DNA from: Aphidius gifuensis
Lineage: Eukaryota; Arthropoda; Insecta; Hymenoptera; Braconidae
Length of the DNA: 64,000 nucleotides
Assembly (NCBI RefSeq): GCF_014905175.1
Contig: NC_057792.1
Location: 7,936,001-8,000,000, forward strand
Reading direction: 5' to 3'
Part shown: one piece after another, positions 35,455-48,420 of the stretch
Layout of the letters: the number at the start of each line of letters is the position of its first letter
How positions within the stretch are numbered: the first letter of the stretch is position 1
Made by a program: the position numbers and the translations under genes
The notes under the pieces: generated by a model
Database searches by the model: none
What the model was told of the DNA's origin: nothing
The model's input: the letters and a program-made list of their open reading frames with translations, nothing else

Positions 35455-35998
35455 TTGCACCTATGCGCGCGCACACATCACAAAATAATATTTAAAAAAA
35501 AAAAATAATATTATTATTCATATATATATACATACGTACATATATAAATAATAATAACAATAAATAAATAATAAAAAAATATATATGTAATTAAAAAATA
35601 ATTATAATAATAATAATAATAATAATAAATAAAATAATAGGGGTAGTTTTTTAAGGGTAGTTTTTGTGAGGGTACTTTATCAGGGTAGTCGCGTATGGGC
35701 CCCGCGGAGTTTGTAGGTGCTCGAGGGGGGAACGCGAGCAAGCGGCACAGAGGGAAAGGGGGCAGGTAAAAAAACGACTCCCAAAACCGGTTTTTTCGTG
35801 GATCGTATACCATTTAACAGCACGCTGCCCGCTATCTCTCCCTATACTCTACTAACGTATAAAAAAAAGGAGAGGGTATACACGCGTTTATCCCCAAACA
35901 GATAACGATAGTTTCTTTAGGGAAGGTTTGCGCAATCATAACGACACACAGATACATGCTGAATAAAAAATAAGAGGGATAAAAGGGAAATCTATTTT
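35455..35998. other. mixed stretch, possibly transposon leader
   Basis: Low-complexity (ATA)n sequence to about 35640, then a GC-rich patch (35690-35900) with GGGCCCCGCGGAG and GGGGCAGG motifs. There is no open frame with a recognised domain. It may be the 5' part of the transposase relic that follows. Confidence 0.35.
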
Positions 35999-37201
35999 AA
36001 GTGATATACCAGGTTTTGATATTATATCAAATCTGGACGTTGACTGGTTGCATGCAGTAGCGTTAGGTGTGACTAGGTCATTTACGAATTTGTGGATAAG
36101 TCCTGTTACAAATGGGACTGAAAGAAAGCCATATCATATTGGTCCATGTTGACAAAATTGATGAAATATTGAAATATATAAAACCATCTCTGGACGTATC
36201 ACGTACCCCTAGATCTATATCTGTATGCAAATTTTGGAAAGGTCATGAATGGGTTATGTGGTTGTTGTGTTATTCCTTACCAATACTTAAAGAACTAAAA
36301 CTCGACAATGCATATTTGAAACACTGGAGTTTATTGACAAAAGCAATTTATATTTTGATAAAAAAAAATATTTTGAAAACAGAAATCGTTAAAGCAGAAA
36401 ATTATTTAACTGAATTCGTAACAGGTATTAGTAAATTATATAGAGAAGAATTTATATCATTCAACTGTCATTTATTATTACATTTGCCGCAAAGTGTACT
36501 AAATTGGGGTCCATTATTTACACAGAGTACTTTTAGGTACGAGGACTATATGCAAGTTTTATTGAATTACATTCATAGTTCGAATGGAGTTGCTCTACAA
36601 ATTTGTGATACTTTTAGAATGGTATCTGTAGTCTCACAACTTAGAAATTTCTGTTGGAGTAGCATGTCACGCAAACAAAAAAAATGTCTCGATAGGGTAA
36701 TGGAAAAGAAAACATGGCCAAAAATTCGTATAACTATAAGAGAAAATATTCATATGATCGGTAAACCATCAAAAATTCATGAACTGCCAAAAAATTATTC
36801 TTTGCCATTCAAACGTATGAATTTTAATATACCTGATAGTGCAAAAATATTATGTTTTTCACGAGCAATAATAAATAAAGAAATTATTCATAGTTCCAAT
36901 TATAAACGAGTGAAAAAAAGAAATATCTATACAGTTATTTTAACAAATGATGAAATATTTGAAATTGAATGTTTTTAGTTGTATGAACTGGTTTAGTTCT
37001 GGTTTACGTATTTCTCAAGATCAAACAGTCGATTCTTGGTGATAATTATTTAAATCAGTATATATTATTGAAAAGAATGACGATAACATGCATGTGATTG
37101 AAATAGAATCAATAATCGAAAAAATTGTCATACTAGAATCCGACAAATTAAATAAAATATACGCATATCGTTTGCCAAACCGTTATGAACTGATGACATA
37201 A
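35999..37201 (+). pseudogene. CACTA/EnSpm-like transposase relic (DUF4218-type region)
   Basis: Three plus-strand frames join into one protein-like series. Before the main frame, 36000-36130 reads PGFDIISNLDVDWLHAVALG and TRSFTNLWI. The main frame (36112-36978) contains SLDVSRTPRSISVCKFWKGH, WVMWLLCYSLPILKEL and FNCHLLLHLPQSVLNWGPLF, the pattern of the DUF4218-type region of CACTA-type proteins. After a further frameshift and stops, a C-terminal tail (IIEKIVILESDKLNKIYAYR) runs to TAA at 37199-37201. At least two frameshifts make it non-functional, although the 288-codon middle is intact. The N-terminal transposase domain is absent or lies in the gap. Confidence 0.65.
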
Positions 37202-37274
37202 TATTAATTTTATTTATTATCATGTTTGAACTTATGTCAACTATAATAGATAAAGGATAATATTGAATATATAT

Positions 37275-38095
37275 TAAAGAAAGTTCAAACACTTGACTAG
37301 TAGTCGACCGATAGCAGTTGGGTATACATATAAAAAAAGGTGAAAATACGTAGTTTAAAATTTTTTTTTCTGATTATTTTTTTGCCAATTCAATAAAGTT
37401 TCAACACTCGACTGTTAGTCGATCGATAATAATCAATAAATCTTATAAATAAATAATAGATTAAAAGAATCTGATAAATTTTTGATCATAATAAAGTAGA
37501 TATATGCTGCATATATTCGACAACCATGTATTCGTCATATTTTTTAATAAATTTTAATGTATACATATTACATATATCTTAAATCTTTGTATAAATTTTT
37601 CATTTATTATTATTCTATAATTTTTTTATATTTTTAATACAATATACTTTCTATACAGATATATATATATAATAACATGTTGTCTAAGTTAAGGAAAAAA
37701 AGAAATGACGAATTTTGATGAATAAATAAATGAACTTTTCTTTTCCGATTAAATAAAGTTCAAACACTTGACTAGTAGTCGACTTACACCAATTGAAATT
37801 TTTTTTCTGATTTTTTTTTTTTGCCAATTCAACGAAGTTTCAACACTCGACTGTTAGTCGATCGACAATAACTAATAAATATTATAAATAAATAATAATT
37901 TAAATAAATCTAATGTATTTTTGATCATAAATAAATAATAAAGTAGATATAAACTGCATATATTCGTCATGTATTTTAAATAAATTTTAATGTTTTAATT
38001 TTTTTATATTTTTAATATAATATATTTTTTATACAGATATATATATATATATATTTGAGATATATTTTAAGTATATACCATACAGTATACAAAAT
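37275..38095. repeat. imperfect tandem duplication with AACACTCGACT motifs
   Basis: The pair of motifs AAGTTCAAACACTTGACTAG and AAGTTTCAACACTCGACTGT occurs at 37281/37396 and again at 37756/37835. The sequence after them (GTTAGTCGATCGA, TTTTTGATCATAA, CATATATTCG) is repeated in order. Unit about 440-475 bp, diverged. Confidence 0.75.
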
Positions 38096-38133
38096 TATAT
38101 AAATTAGATATATTTCGAATATACACTACATAT

Positions 38134-41100
38134 CCCAGGTAGAAAACTTCCGTCGGCCCGACTGTCGGCCGACTGAGTGTCCCGACTTATTAAGTCGGAG
38201 GAAAGTCGGGATTTCAGTCGGGCCGACGTCGGCTATTCTGTTAAATTCCCTTAAAGTAAAAAATTTAGAATATCGATTGCATTTTCTCAAAGAAACTAAA
38301 TTGTTGATAGATAGACTATTTATGTTTGTAATTTGTTTTTAATCATTCTAATCATAAATATTTTTCAATAGATTAAGCATAATTTTTTGTTTTACTCGAA
38401 TTAACATTAAAATGACAGCTTGAGGTTATAGTCGAGATTTTAGACGACATTTATGATAAAACGGTTCTCATCCAATTACTGTATATCGAAAATACTAAGC
38501 CTGCTGTTTTACCGGCAGGCTAGCGACGAGTAATTTTAAATATGCAACTTTAACAATCATGTTCATGTTTAAATCGGTTTGGATTAAATACAACTAGTTT
38601 AATAAATGAAAAAATCATCTTGAATATTGTATGAGAATATAATTAACGATTGTTTTGACATCTATATATTGTATTGTTGACTCAGGTATATTACTATTAT
38701 GATTATTATCATTATCATGTAGGAAATAAGGTAGCTAACCATACTGCTTTTCCTTGAACATTGTTATTCATTTAATATATAAAGTACATGTAAATTTATT
38801 TCACAAGAATAAAAATGTCCAAGGAAAAGCAGTAGCTAAGGAAAAGATGTAGCTAAGGAATTGAGGTTGCCAAAAAATTGTTTTTTAAGGAAATAATGTT
38901 GCTTAAAATATAATTTTTTGGCAACCTCATTTCCTTACACTTCTGTTTTTCTTAGACATTTGTATTCTTAAAAATTAAATTTACATGTATTTTATTTCTG
39001 AAATGAATAAAAATGCCCAAGGAAACGTAGTAGCTAAGGAAAGATGTAGATAAAGAATTAAGGTTGCCAAAAAATTATATTTTAAGCAACATTATTTCCT
39101 TGAAATGTAATTCTTCGGCAACCTTAATTCCTTAGCTACATCTTTTCCTTAGCTACTGCTTTTCCTTGGACATTTGTATTTTGAAAAAAAAAATTTACAT
39201 GTATTTTATTTATAAAATAAATAAAAAATGTCCAAGGAAAAGCAGTAGCTAAGGGAAGGATGTAGCTAAGGAATTAATGTGACTAAGTAATTATTTCCTT
39301 AAAACATAATTCTTTGGCAACCTCAATTCCTTAGCGACATCTTTTCTTTAGCTACTGCTTTTCCTTGGACATTTGTATTTTTAAAAAATAAATTTACATG
39401 TATTTTATTTATAAAATAAATGAAAAATGTCCAAGGAAAAGCAGTAGCTAAGGAATTAATGTGGCTAAGGAATTAATGTTGCCAAAGAATTATGTTTTAA
39501 GGAAATAATTCCTTAGTCACGTTATTTCCTTAGCTACATCTTTCACTACTTTCCTTGTACATTTTTTATTTATTTCATAAATAAAATACATGTAAATTTT
39601 TTTTTTTTAAATACAAATGTCCAAGGAAAAGCAGTAGCTAAGGAATTAATGTGGCTAAGGAATTGAGGTTGCCAAAGAATTATGTTTTAAGGAAATAATC
39701 CCTTAGTCACGTTATTTCCTTAGCTACATCTTTTCCTTAGCTACTGCTTTTCCTTGGACATTTTTTATTTATTTTATAAATAAAATACATGTAAATTTTT
39801 TTTTTTAAAATACAAATGTCCAAGGAAAAGCAGTAGCTAAGGAATTAATGTGGCTAAGGAATTAATGTTGCCAAAAAATTATGTTTCAAGGAAAGAATTC
39901 CTTAGTCACATTAATTCCTTAGCTACATCTTTTCCTTAGCTACTGCTTTTCCTTAGCCATTTTTTATTTATTTTATAAATAAAATACATGTAAATTTTTT
40001 TTTTTAAAATACAAATGTCCAAGGAAAAGCAGTAGCTAAGGAAAAGATGTAGCTAAGGAATTGAGGCTGCCAAAGAATTATGTTTCAAGGAAAGAATTCC
40101 TTAGTCACATTAATTCCTTAGCTACATCTTTTCCTTAGCTACTGCTTTTCCTTGGACATTTTTTATTTATTTTATAAATAAAATACATGTAAATTTTTTT
40201 TTTAAATACAAATATCCAAGGAAAAGCAGTAGCTAAGGAAAAGATGTAGCTAAGAAAATAATGTTGCCAAAAAATAATGTTTCAAGGAAATAATTTCTGA
40301 GTCACATTAATTCATAGCTACATCTTTTCCTTAGCCTGCTTTCATACTTCCTTCCTTAGCTACATCTTTTCCTTAGCTACTGCTTTTCCTTAGCCATTTT
40401 TTATTTATTTTATAAATAAAATACATGTAAATTTTTTTTTTTAAAATACAAATGTCCAAGGAAAAGCAGTAGCTAAGGAATTAATGTGGCTAAGGAATTA
40501 ATGTTGCCAAAAAATTATGTTTCAAGGAAAGAATTCCTTAGTCACATTAATTCCTTAGCTACATCTTTTCCTTAGCTACTGCTTTTCCTTGTACATTTTT
40601 TATTTCTTTAATAAATAAAATACATGTAAATTTTTTTTAAACAAATGTAAGGAAAAGCAGTAATAGAAATAATGGCTAAGGAATTGAGGTTGCCAAAGAA
40701 TTATGTTTTAAGGAAATAATTCCTTAGTCACATTAATTCCTTAGCTACATCTTTTCCTTAGCTACTGCTTTTCCTTGGACATTTTTTATTTATTTTATAA
40801 ATAAAATACATGTAAATTTTTTTTTTAAATACAAATATCCAAGGAAAAGCAGTAGCTAAGGAAAAGATGTAGCTAAGAAAATGATGTTGCCAAAAAATAA
40901 TGTTTCAAGGAAATAATTCCTGAGTCACATTAATTCCTTAGCTACATCTTTTCCTTAGCTACTGCTTTTCCTTAGCTACATCTTTTCCTTAGCTACATCT
41001 TTTCCTTAGCTACTGCTTTTCCTTGTACATTTTTTATTTATTTCATAAATAAAATACATGTAAATTTTTTTTTTTAAAATACAAATGTCCAAGGAAAAGA

Positions 41101-44100
41101 TGTAGCTAAGGAATTGAGGTTGCCAAAGAATTATGTTTCAAGGAAATAATTCCTGAGTCACATTCATTCCTTAGCTACATCTTTTCCTTAGCTACTGCTT
41201 TTCCTTATCCATTTTTTATTTATCTTATAAATAAAATACATGTAAATTTTTTTTTTTAAAATACAAATGTCCAAGGAAAAGCAGTAGCTAAGGAATTAAT
41301 GTGGCTAAGGAATTAATGTTGCCAAAAAATTATGTTTCAAGGAAATAATTCCTGAGTCACATTAATTCCTTAGCTACATCTTTTCCTTAGCTACTGCTTT
41401 TCCTTGTACATTTTTTATTTCTTTAATAAATAAAATACATGTAAATTTTTTTTTTTTAAATACAAATGTCCAAGGAAAAGCAGTAGCTAAGGAATTAATG
41501 TGGCTAAGGAATTGAGGTTGCCAAAGAATTATGTTTTAAGGAAATAATTCCTTAGTCACATTAATTCCTTAGCTACATCTTTTCCTTAGCTACTGCTTTT
41601 CCTTGGACATTTTTTATTTATTTTATAAATAAAATACATGTAAATTTTTTCATATTAAATATCAGGAAAAGCAGTAGCTATGAGAAAAGATGAAGTAAGA
41701 AAACATGTTGCCAAAAATAATGTTTCAAGGAAATAATTCTATCACATTAATTCCTTAGCTACATCTTTCCTTAGCTACTGCTTTTCCTGAATACATTCTT
41801 TTTTCTCTTAGCTACATCTTTTTCCTTAGCTACTGCTTTTCCTTGTACATTTTTATTTATTTCATAAATAAAATACATGTAAATTTTTTTTTAAAATACA
41901 AATGTCCAAGAAAAGCAGTGGAAGCAGGAATGTGGCTAAGTAATTAATGTTGCCAAAAAATTATGTTTCAAGGAAATAATTCCTGAGTCACATTAATTCC
42001 TTAGCTACATCTTTTCCTTAGCTACTGCTTTTCCTTATCCATTTTTTATTTATCTTATAAATAAAATACATGTAATTTTTTTTTTTTAAAAATACAAATG
42101 TCCAAGAAAAAGCAGTAGCTAAGGAAAAGATGTAACTAAGGAATTGAGGTTGCCGAAGAATTATGTTTTAAGGAAATAATTCCTTAGTCACATTAACTCC
42201 TCAGCTACATCTTTTCCTTAGCTACTGCTCTTCCTCGGACATTTTTTATTTATTTTATAAATAAAATACATGTAATTTTTTTTTTTTTAAATACAAATTT
42301 CCAAGGAAAGCAGTAGCTGGTGAAAGATGAAAGGAAAATGCCAAAAAATAATGTTTCAAGGAAATAATTCCTGAGTCACATTAATTCCTTAGCTACATCT
42401 TTTCCTTAGCTACTGCTTTTCCTTAGCTGTTACATCTTTCCTTGCTACATCTTTCCTTAGCTACTGCTTTTCGTACATTTTTTATTTAATCATAAATAAA
42501 ATACATGTAAATTTTTTTTAAAATACAAATGTCCCAGGAAAAGCAGTATTAGTGAAAGATGTAGCTAAGGAATTGAGGTTGCCAAAGAATTATGTTTCAA
42601 GGAAATAATTCCTGAGTCACATTCATTCCTTAGCTACATCTTTTCCTTAGCTACTGCTTTTCCTTATCCATTTTTTATTTATCTTATAAATAAAATACAT
42701 GTAAATTTTTTTTAACATAATGTCCAAGGAAAGCAGTAGCTAAGGAAAAGATGTGGCTAAGGAATTGATGTTGCCAAAAAATTATGTTTCAAGGAAATAA
42801 TTCCTGAGTCACATTAATTCCTTAGCTACATCTTTTCCTTAGCTACTGCTTTTCCTTGTACATTTTTTATTTCTTTAATAAATAAAATACATGTAAATTT
42901 TTTAAATACAAATGTCCCAAGAAGCAGTAGCTAAGTAAATAATGTGGCTAAGGAATTGAGGTATGCTTAAAGTAAATAATTCCTTAAGGAAATTCCTTAG
43001 TACATCTTTATCTTTAGCTACTGCTTTTTGGACATTTTTTATTTATTTTATAAATAAAATACATGTAAATTTTTTTAAATACAAATATCCGGGAAAGCAG
43101 TAGCTAAGGAAAGATGTAGCTGAAAAGATGTTGCCAAAAATAATGTTTCAAGGAAATAATTCCTGAGTCACATTTATTCCTTAGCTACATCTTTTCCTTA
43201 GCTACTGCTTCTTTCCTTAGTTACATTTTCTTTTATTGCTATCTTTTTTCCTTAGCTACTGCTTTTCCTTGTACATTTTTATTTATTTCATAAATAAAAT
43301 GGTTTTTTAAAATACAAATGTCCAAAAAGCAGTAGCTATGAAAAGATGTAGCTATGAATTGAGGTTGCCAAAGAATTATGTTCAAGGAAATAATTCCTGA
43401 GTCACATTCATTTAGCTACATCTTTTTCTAGCTACTGCTTTCCTTATCCATTTTTATTTATCTTATAAATAAAATACATAAATTTTTTTCAAAATACAAA
43501 TGTCCAAGGAAAAGCAGTAGCTAAGGAATTAATGTGGCTAAGGAATTAATGTTGCCAAAAAATTATGTTTCAAGGAAAAAATTCCTGAGTCCTATTAATT
43601 CCTTAGCTACATCTTTTCCTTAGCTACTGCTTTTCCTTGTACATTTTTTATTTCTTTAATAAATAAAATACATGTAAATTTTTTTTTTTTAAATACAAAT
43701 GTCCAAGGAAAAGCAGTAGCTAAGGAATTAATGTGGCTAAGGAATTGAGGTTGCCAAAGAATTATGTTTTAAGGAAATAATTCCTTAGTCACATTAATTC
43801 CTTAGCTACATCTTTTCCTTAGCTACTGCTTTTCCTTGGACATTTTTTATTTATTTTATAAATAAAATACATGTAAATTTTTTTTTTAAATACAAATATC
43901 CAAGGAAAAGCAGTAGCTAAGGAAAAGATGTAGCTAAGAAAATAATGTTGCCAAAAAATAATGTTTCAAGGAAATAATTCCTGAGTCACATTAATTCCTT
44001 AGCTACATCTTTTCCTTAGCTACTGCTTTTCCTTAGCTACATCTTTTCCTTAGCTACATCTTTTCCTTAGCTACTGCTTTTCCTTGTACATTTTTTATTT

Positions 44101-45222
44101 ATTTCATAAATAAAATACATGTAAATTTTTTTTTTTAAAATACAAATGTCCAAGAAAAAGCAGTAGCTAAGGAAAAGATGTAGCTAAGGAATTGAGGTTG
44201 CCAAAGAATTATGTTTCAAGGAAATAATTCCTGAGTCACATTAATTCCTTAGCAACATCTTTTCCTTAGCTATTGCTTTTCCTTGGACATTTTTCATTTA
44301 TTTTATAAATAAAATACATGTAAATTTATTTTTTAAAAATACAAATGTCCAAGAAAATGCAGTAGCTAAGGAATTAATGTGGCTAAGGAATTAATGTTGC
44401 CAAAGAATTATGTTTTAAGGAAATAATTCCTTAGTCACATTATTTCCTTAGCTACATCTTTTCCTTAGCTACTGCTTTTCCTTGGACATTTTTTATTTAT
44501 TTTATAAATAAAATACATGTAAATTTTTTTTTTAAATACAAATATCCAGTGCAAGAAAGGAAAAGATGTAGCTAAGAAAATAATGTTGCCAAAAAATAAT
44601 GTTTCAAGGAAATAATTTCTGAGTCACATTAATTCCTTAGCTACATCTTTTCCTTAGCTACTGCTTTTCCTTAGCTACATCTTTTCCTTTGCTACATCTT
44701 TTCCTTAGCTACTGCTTTTCCTTGTACATTTTTTATTTATTTCATAAATAAAATACATGTAAATTTTTTGTAAAATGTTAAAATGTCCAAGGAAAGCAGT
44801 AGTTGGCGAATTAATGTTGCCACAAAATTATGTGTTTCAAGGAAAAGAATTCTTAGTCATTATTAATTCCTTAGCTAGCTAATTCTTCTCCTTAGCTGCA
44901 GCTTTTCTTGGAAATTTCATTAAAGAATAATTTTGATGTATCTCATTTTTTAAATAAATAAAATACATACAACTTATTCATTCAATAAATAAAATACATG
45001 TAGTTCATTTATCTAATAATAAATAAAATACCGCTGCCGATAATGTCATTTTAATAAAAACCATGCTAGGAATTTTTTTTTTTAAATACCATAACCTCGA
45101 TTTAACGACGACAAACGGGCAAGTTCGACATTGTACCGACATACGGCCGACATTGGGTCGACTTTACCGCCGACTTAATAAGTCGAACCATATGTCGACC
45201 CGACGGAGTATTTCTACCAGGG
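38134..45222. mobile_element. 7.1-kb TIR element containing a satellite array
   Basis: The left end CCCAGGTAGAAAACTTCCGT followed by CGGCCCGAC and CGACTTATTAAGTCGG is mirrored at the right end by CCGACTTAATAAGTCG, then GACCCGACGGAGTATTTCTA and CCAGGG. The same termini bound the 118-bp MITE at 10629-10746. About 600 bp of unique AT-rich DNA follows the left end and about 150 bp precedes the right end. The rest is the tandem array at 38745-44930. No transposase is present. Confidence 0.75.
38745..44930. repeat. palindromic satellite with higher-order structure, about 27 monomers
   Basis: Each monomer holds an inverted pair: TCCAAGGAAAAGCAGTAGCT...GATGTAGCTAAGGAATT, then AATTCCTTAGCTACATCTTT...AGCTACTGCTTTTCCTTGGA. 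Monomers are joined by an AAATAAAATACATGTAAATT linker. Linker-to-linker distances are about 180-210 bp, but a longer unit of about 240 bp recurs (ending near 40428, 41050, 41872, 42500, 43300, 44110 and 44750). That gives super-repeats of about 625 or 810 bp. Some stretches (41640-41900, 42280-43480) show many single-base losses, which could be real decay or uncorrected read errors. Confidence 0.9.
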
Positions 45223-46063
45223 AACCTTGAAACATATAAATATTTAGTTTTATTGTATTTCACCAAAATATAAAAAGAAAAATCGGAAAAATTATTGGTC
45301 TTCTGAGCTGCTGACGACGTGACAAACTTTAAAATTCTTTAGATCGGCAACAAAACAAGGATATATTAAATTGTGATTTCCCATGGTAACACCAAGAAAC
45401 AATTTTTTATTTAAATTCATCGCGTTACGTCAGCTATTACTATGACTTACTGACGGCAAACTTTTAAACCCACGTCTTGTCTATTTTGGCGCTAGCGACT
45501 ACTTAAACTTCTAATTTACATGGTTGGTAGCCTTGCGCCCTGAGGCCCAAGCTGCCCGAAATGACCCAGCAACTCCTTTCGCTCGCTGACGAGCGAGGCA
45601 ACCGCCTACCTAAATTTAATCCTAGATAGACCTAACTTGAATTGTAAAGTTAGTGAATGAAGACACATAGTATGAGAAAGGATATGCAGCTTTGTTTATA
45701 AACAGTCTTTTTGAGGTACTTTTTCACTGTACGAAAAATAACTTTATGTCACAAGAACAGTAGGAATAATGTGTGAATTTCCAAAGCGTCGGAGGGGTTA
45801 GGATTTTGACAAAGGAATAAAGAATTAATATTATGTCGATATATAATTTTGTGAGTCTAGAGTCAGTCTAATTGGGACTCTTGTCTGGTACACATAAGCA
45901 TTGACACGTTCTCCCTATACGTAGCTTTTGATTAAAGAAAATAATTAATTAATTTAAAGTCTACCTTATTTTATATACCTTAAATAATTCCTCTCATATT
46001 ATTCCTAATTTAATAAATAATTATTCAAATAAATAATAAAAATATAAGTTATAAATTCTAACA
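45223..46063 (+). mobile_element. probable 5' LTR region of a copia element
   Basis: The right boundary is fixed by the primer site that starts at 46064; the sequence before it ends ATTCTAACA, with the expected terminal CA. The left boundary is unclear: a TGTGTGAATTTCC near 45770 could be the LTR start, giving about 295 bp. The segment before that is AT-rich with a GC-richer patch (45530-45600) and no gene. Confidence 0.5.
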
Positions 46064-46077
46064 GGTTATGGGCCCAG
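46064..46077 (+). other. copia-type primer binding site (tRNA-iMet anticodon region)
   Basis: GGTTATGGGCCCAG is complementary to the anticodon arm of initiator tRNA-Met. The Drosophila copia element uses an internal half of this tRNA as primer, so this marks a Ty1/copia-type element on the plus strand whose gag starts at 47656. Confidence 0.75.
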
Positions 46078-46439
46078 GCTACGTGCCTATGGGTTACGCC
46101 ACTGCATGTATTATAAAAATAAAATAAAATAAACTTTTAATATAATATTTTTATGTGAAGTGAATAAAATTAATACATTTAATTATTTAAATTTTTTGTG
46201 AAAAATAAAAAAAAAGAAAATTTAAATTGATTAAAAGAAGATAAGAAGAACAAACAAGTGTGACTTATTTTTTTTTCTCTTTTATAAATTGAAAGATTAT
46301 ATATTATATATTTTAATAATTTCCTTATTATAATAGTGTTTGTGAAACAAAGATGTTATATAAAAACATTTAATTGGTAAAATATATATTTATACTTTAC
46401 AATTACTGGCCATTTCAGAGTTTTGTTATTTTGAAAGCA

Positions 46440-47450
46440 AAATGACTCAGAGCGTAGCCTTCGATTTTTTTTTAACATCATTAATGCCGGGCCAGAATCA
46501 AAACACTCTTTTCACAGTTATTTTAAAATTTTTTGGTTGTTATTGGCTTACTTTTAACATGGGAGGAACGATGTCAATATTATGTTCATTTTAGTGTCTG
46601 CTCAAAATCAGCAAACATATCCTCAAACAACAGGTTTTTTTTTCTTGAGGGCCTCACGACATGGAAAATAAAGTGGCCTTCACGCAAAGCGTTAAAATCG
46701 TTGAATTATCGAAAAATGGCTATTTATCGAAGCAGTATATGTGCTGTTACAGTGCGTAACGATCAATTCTAAAATTCAATAATGGCGATCGGTAAAACTC
46801 GTCAGAGAGAAAAAAATGTCCTAATCAAAATTTCGATATCTCGAATAGTTTTCGACCTACCGTTATTTTTTCAAAACTTGCATACGATTTACTTAGCCGT
46901 TATATGTTTTACTATAGCTGTAATTATAGCTAAACAATCAATATTTATTCAAGATGTCAAATTTTTATTAGGACATTTTTTTTTCCTTGACGAGTTTTAT
47001 CGATCACCATTATTGAATTTTAGAATCAATCGTTATTTTAATAGCTGTACGATAAATAACCGATGAATAGCCGTTTTTTCGATAATTCAACTTGATTTTT
47101 AACCACTTTGCGCATGCGTGGGAATTTTTTTCGTATTTTTTCCGTAATCGTGAGGAAATTTCCTATAAGAAACAAAAAAAAAAACCTGTTGTTTGGGATA
47201 TGATCTTGCCTGATTTTAGTAATTTTCACATGGAAAAAAAAAATTTTTATAATGAACCCATCGTTATCCCATGATAAAATTTGAAAATTAAGCTAATCTT
47301 GTGCTCTACTATTTACAGTAAAAAAATCAGAATTTTAAAAAATGGCGAAATCGTAGTTTACTCTTGTGAAGGAGGTGTTTTTTGATTCTGGCTCGGCGGT
47401 TAATGATGGTAAAAATAAAAAAAAAATCAGAGGTACATCTGAGTCGATGA
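46440..47450. mobile_element. about 1-kb element with long imperfect inverted ends, in the copia leader
   Basis: The left arm around 46442-46510 (ATGACTCAGAG, ATTTTTTTT, ATCATTAATGCCGGGCCAGA) is mirrored around 47375-47455 (GAGGTGTTTTTTGATTCTGG, CGGTTAATGAT, AAAAATCAGAGGTACATCTG). The arms are about 80-100 bp and imperfect. Two open frames of 79 and 94 codons inside lack any recognised domain. Part of the interior is shared with 3895-4140. Confidence 0.6.
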
Positions 47451-47655
47451 CTAACTCAAAAAAAATATTTGTTTTCGAATCTGGGAGGGTGAGGGAAAAA
47501 ACCCTGTGAGTTGACATGGAATGCCCCATAGACAAATGAAGTGTTTGAAAAATATAAATTTTGTTTTGTTTGTTTGATTTAAAAATTAATAATAATTTTT
47601 TTTATTCTAAATTAAATTTCCTTGAGCTAATTATAAACAGATAAAAATATTAATT

Positions 47656-48420
47656 ATGGGGTTGACAAGTAGAAGCATTAAAGTATTTGATGGAAAGGAT
47701 TATTCAGTGTGAAGAAGTCGTTTTAGAGCCATATTAGAATCAAAAAGATTGTTGAGTGTAATCGATGAAGACATACCTGAGATTCTTACTGACAGATGGA
47801 CTCGGAAAAATCAAAAGGCAAGATTATTGATCGGCTTTTATTTAGATGATGTTGTTTGGTCATTCGTTAAAGATAATGTTACAATTAAAAAAATATTTGA
47901 AATATTAGATGCAAAATATGAAAGCAAAAGTTCCGCGAGAAAAATGTATTTACACGAAAAATTAATGACTTTTAAAATAAAAGACAATACTGATTTAAAT
48001 CAACACTTCATAACATTTGATGGCATAATTTCTGAATTAATAAATGCTGGTGGGGTTTTAGCTGATACTGGAAAAATTCTTTATTCATATAAATCATTGC
48101 GAAAAGTATATGAGCCAGTTAGAATCTCACTGAATAATTTAGATGAAAAGTTTTAACTTTAGAAACAGTAAAACAAAATTGTTGCAACATGAAATGATGT
48201 TAGTAAATGAAGCTCGCGATACAAGTACTAAAGCACTTAATACTCGAACTGATAAAAATATTTCTGATAATAAAAATTTAAATAATAAAAGTAATTTTAA
48301 AGATAAATTCAATCCACGATTCAAGGGTAAATTTAATAATTCAAGTACATCAAACCTTAAACGTCCCCAGAAATGTTTTCACTGTGGTAAATCAAATCAT
48401 ATTAAAAGATTGTTTCATAC
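47656..48420 (+). pseudogene. gag: copia gag, 5' part, broken
   Basis: From the ATG at 47656 the product starts MGLTSRSIKVFDGKDYSV and is the UBN2-type copia Gag that packages element RNA. A TGA at 47710-47712 replaces the usual tryptophan codon. The frame is then open to about 48156 (RARLLIGFYLDDVVWSFV-like capsid core), frameshifts, and continues as a basic Asn/Lys-rich stretch. It reaches the start of a CCHC zinc knuckle (CFHCGKSNH, 48376-48402), where the 11-kb insertion begins at 48421. The rest of the element resumes at 59408. Confidence 0.8.

Noticed and set aside
38745..44930. CRISPR-like array
   Set aside because: Repeats are long palindromic monomers with no unique spacers, in a eukaryotic genome.
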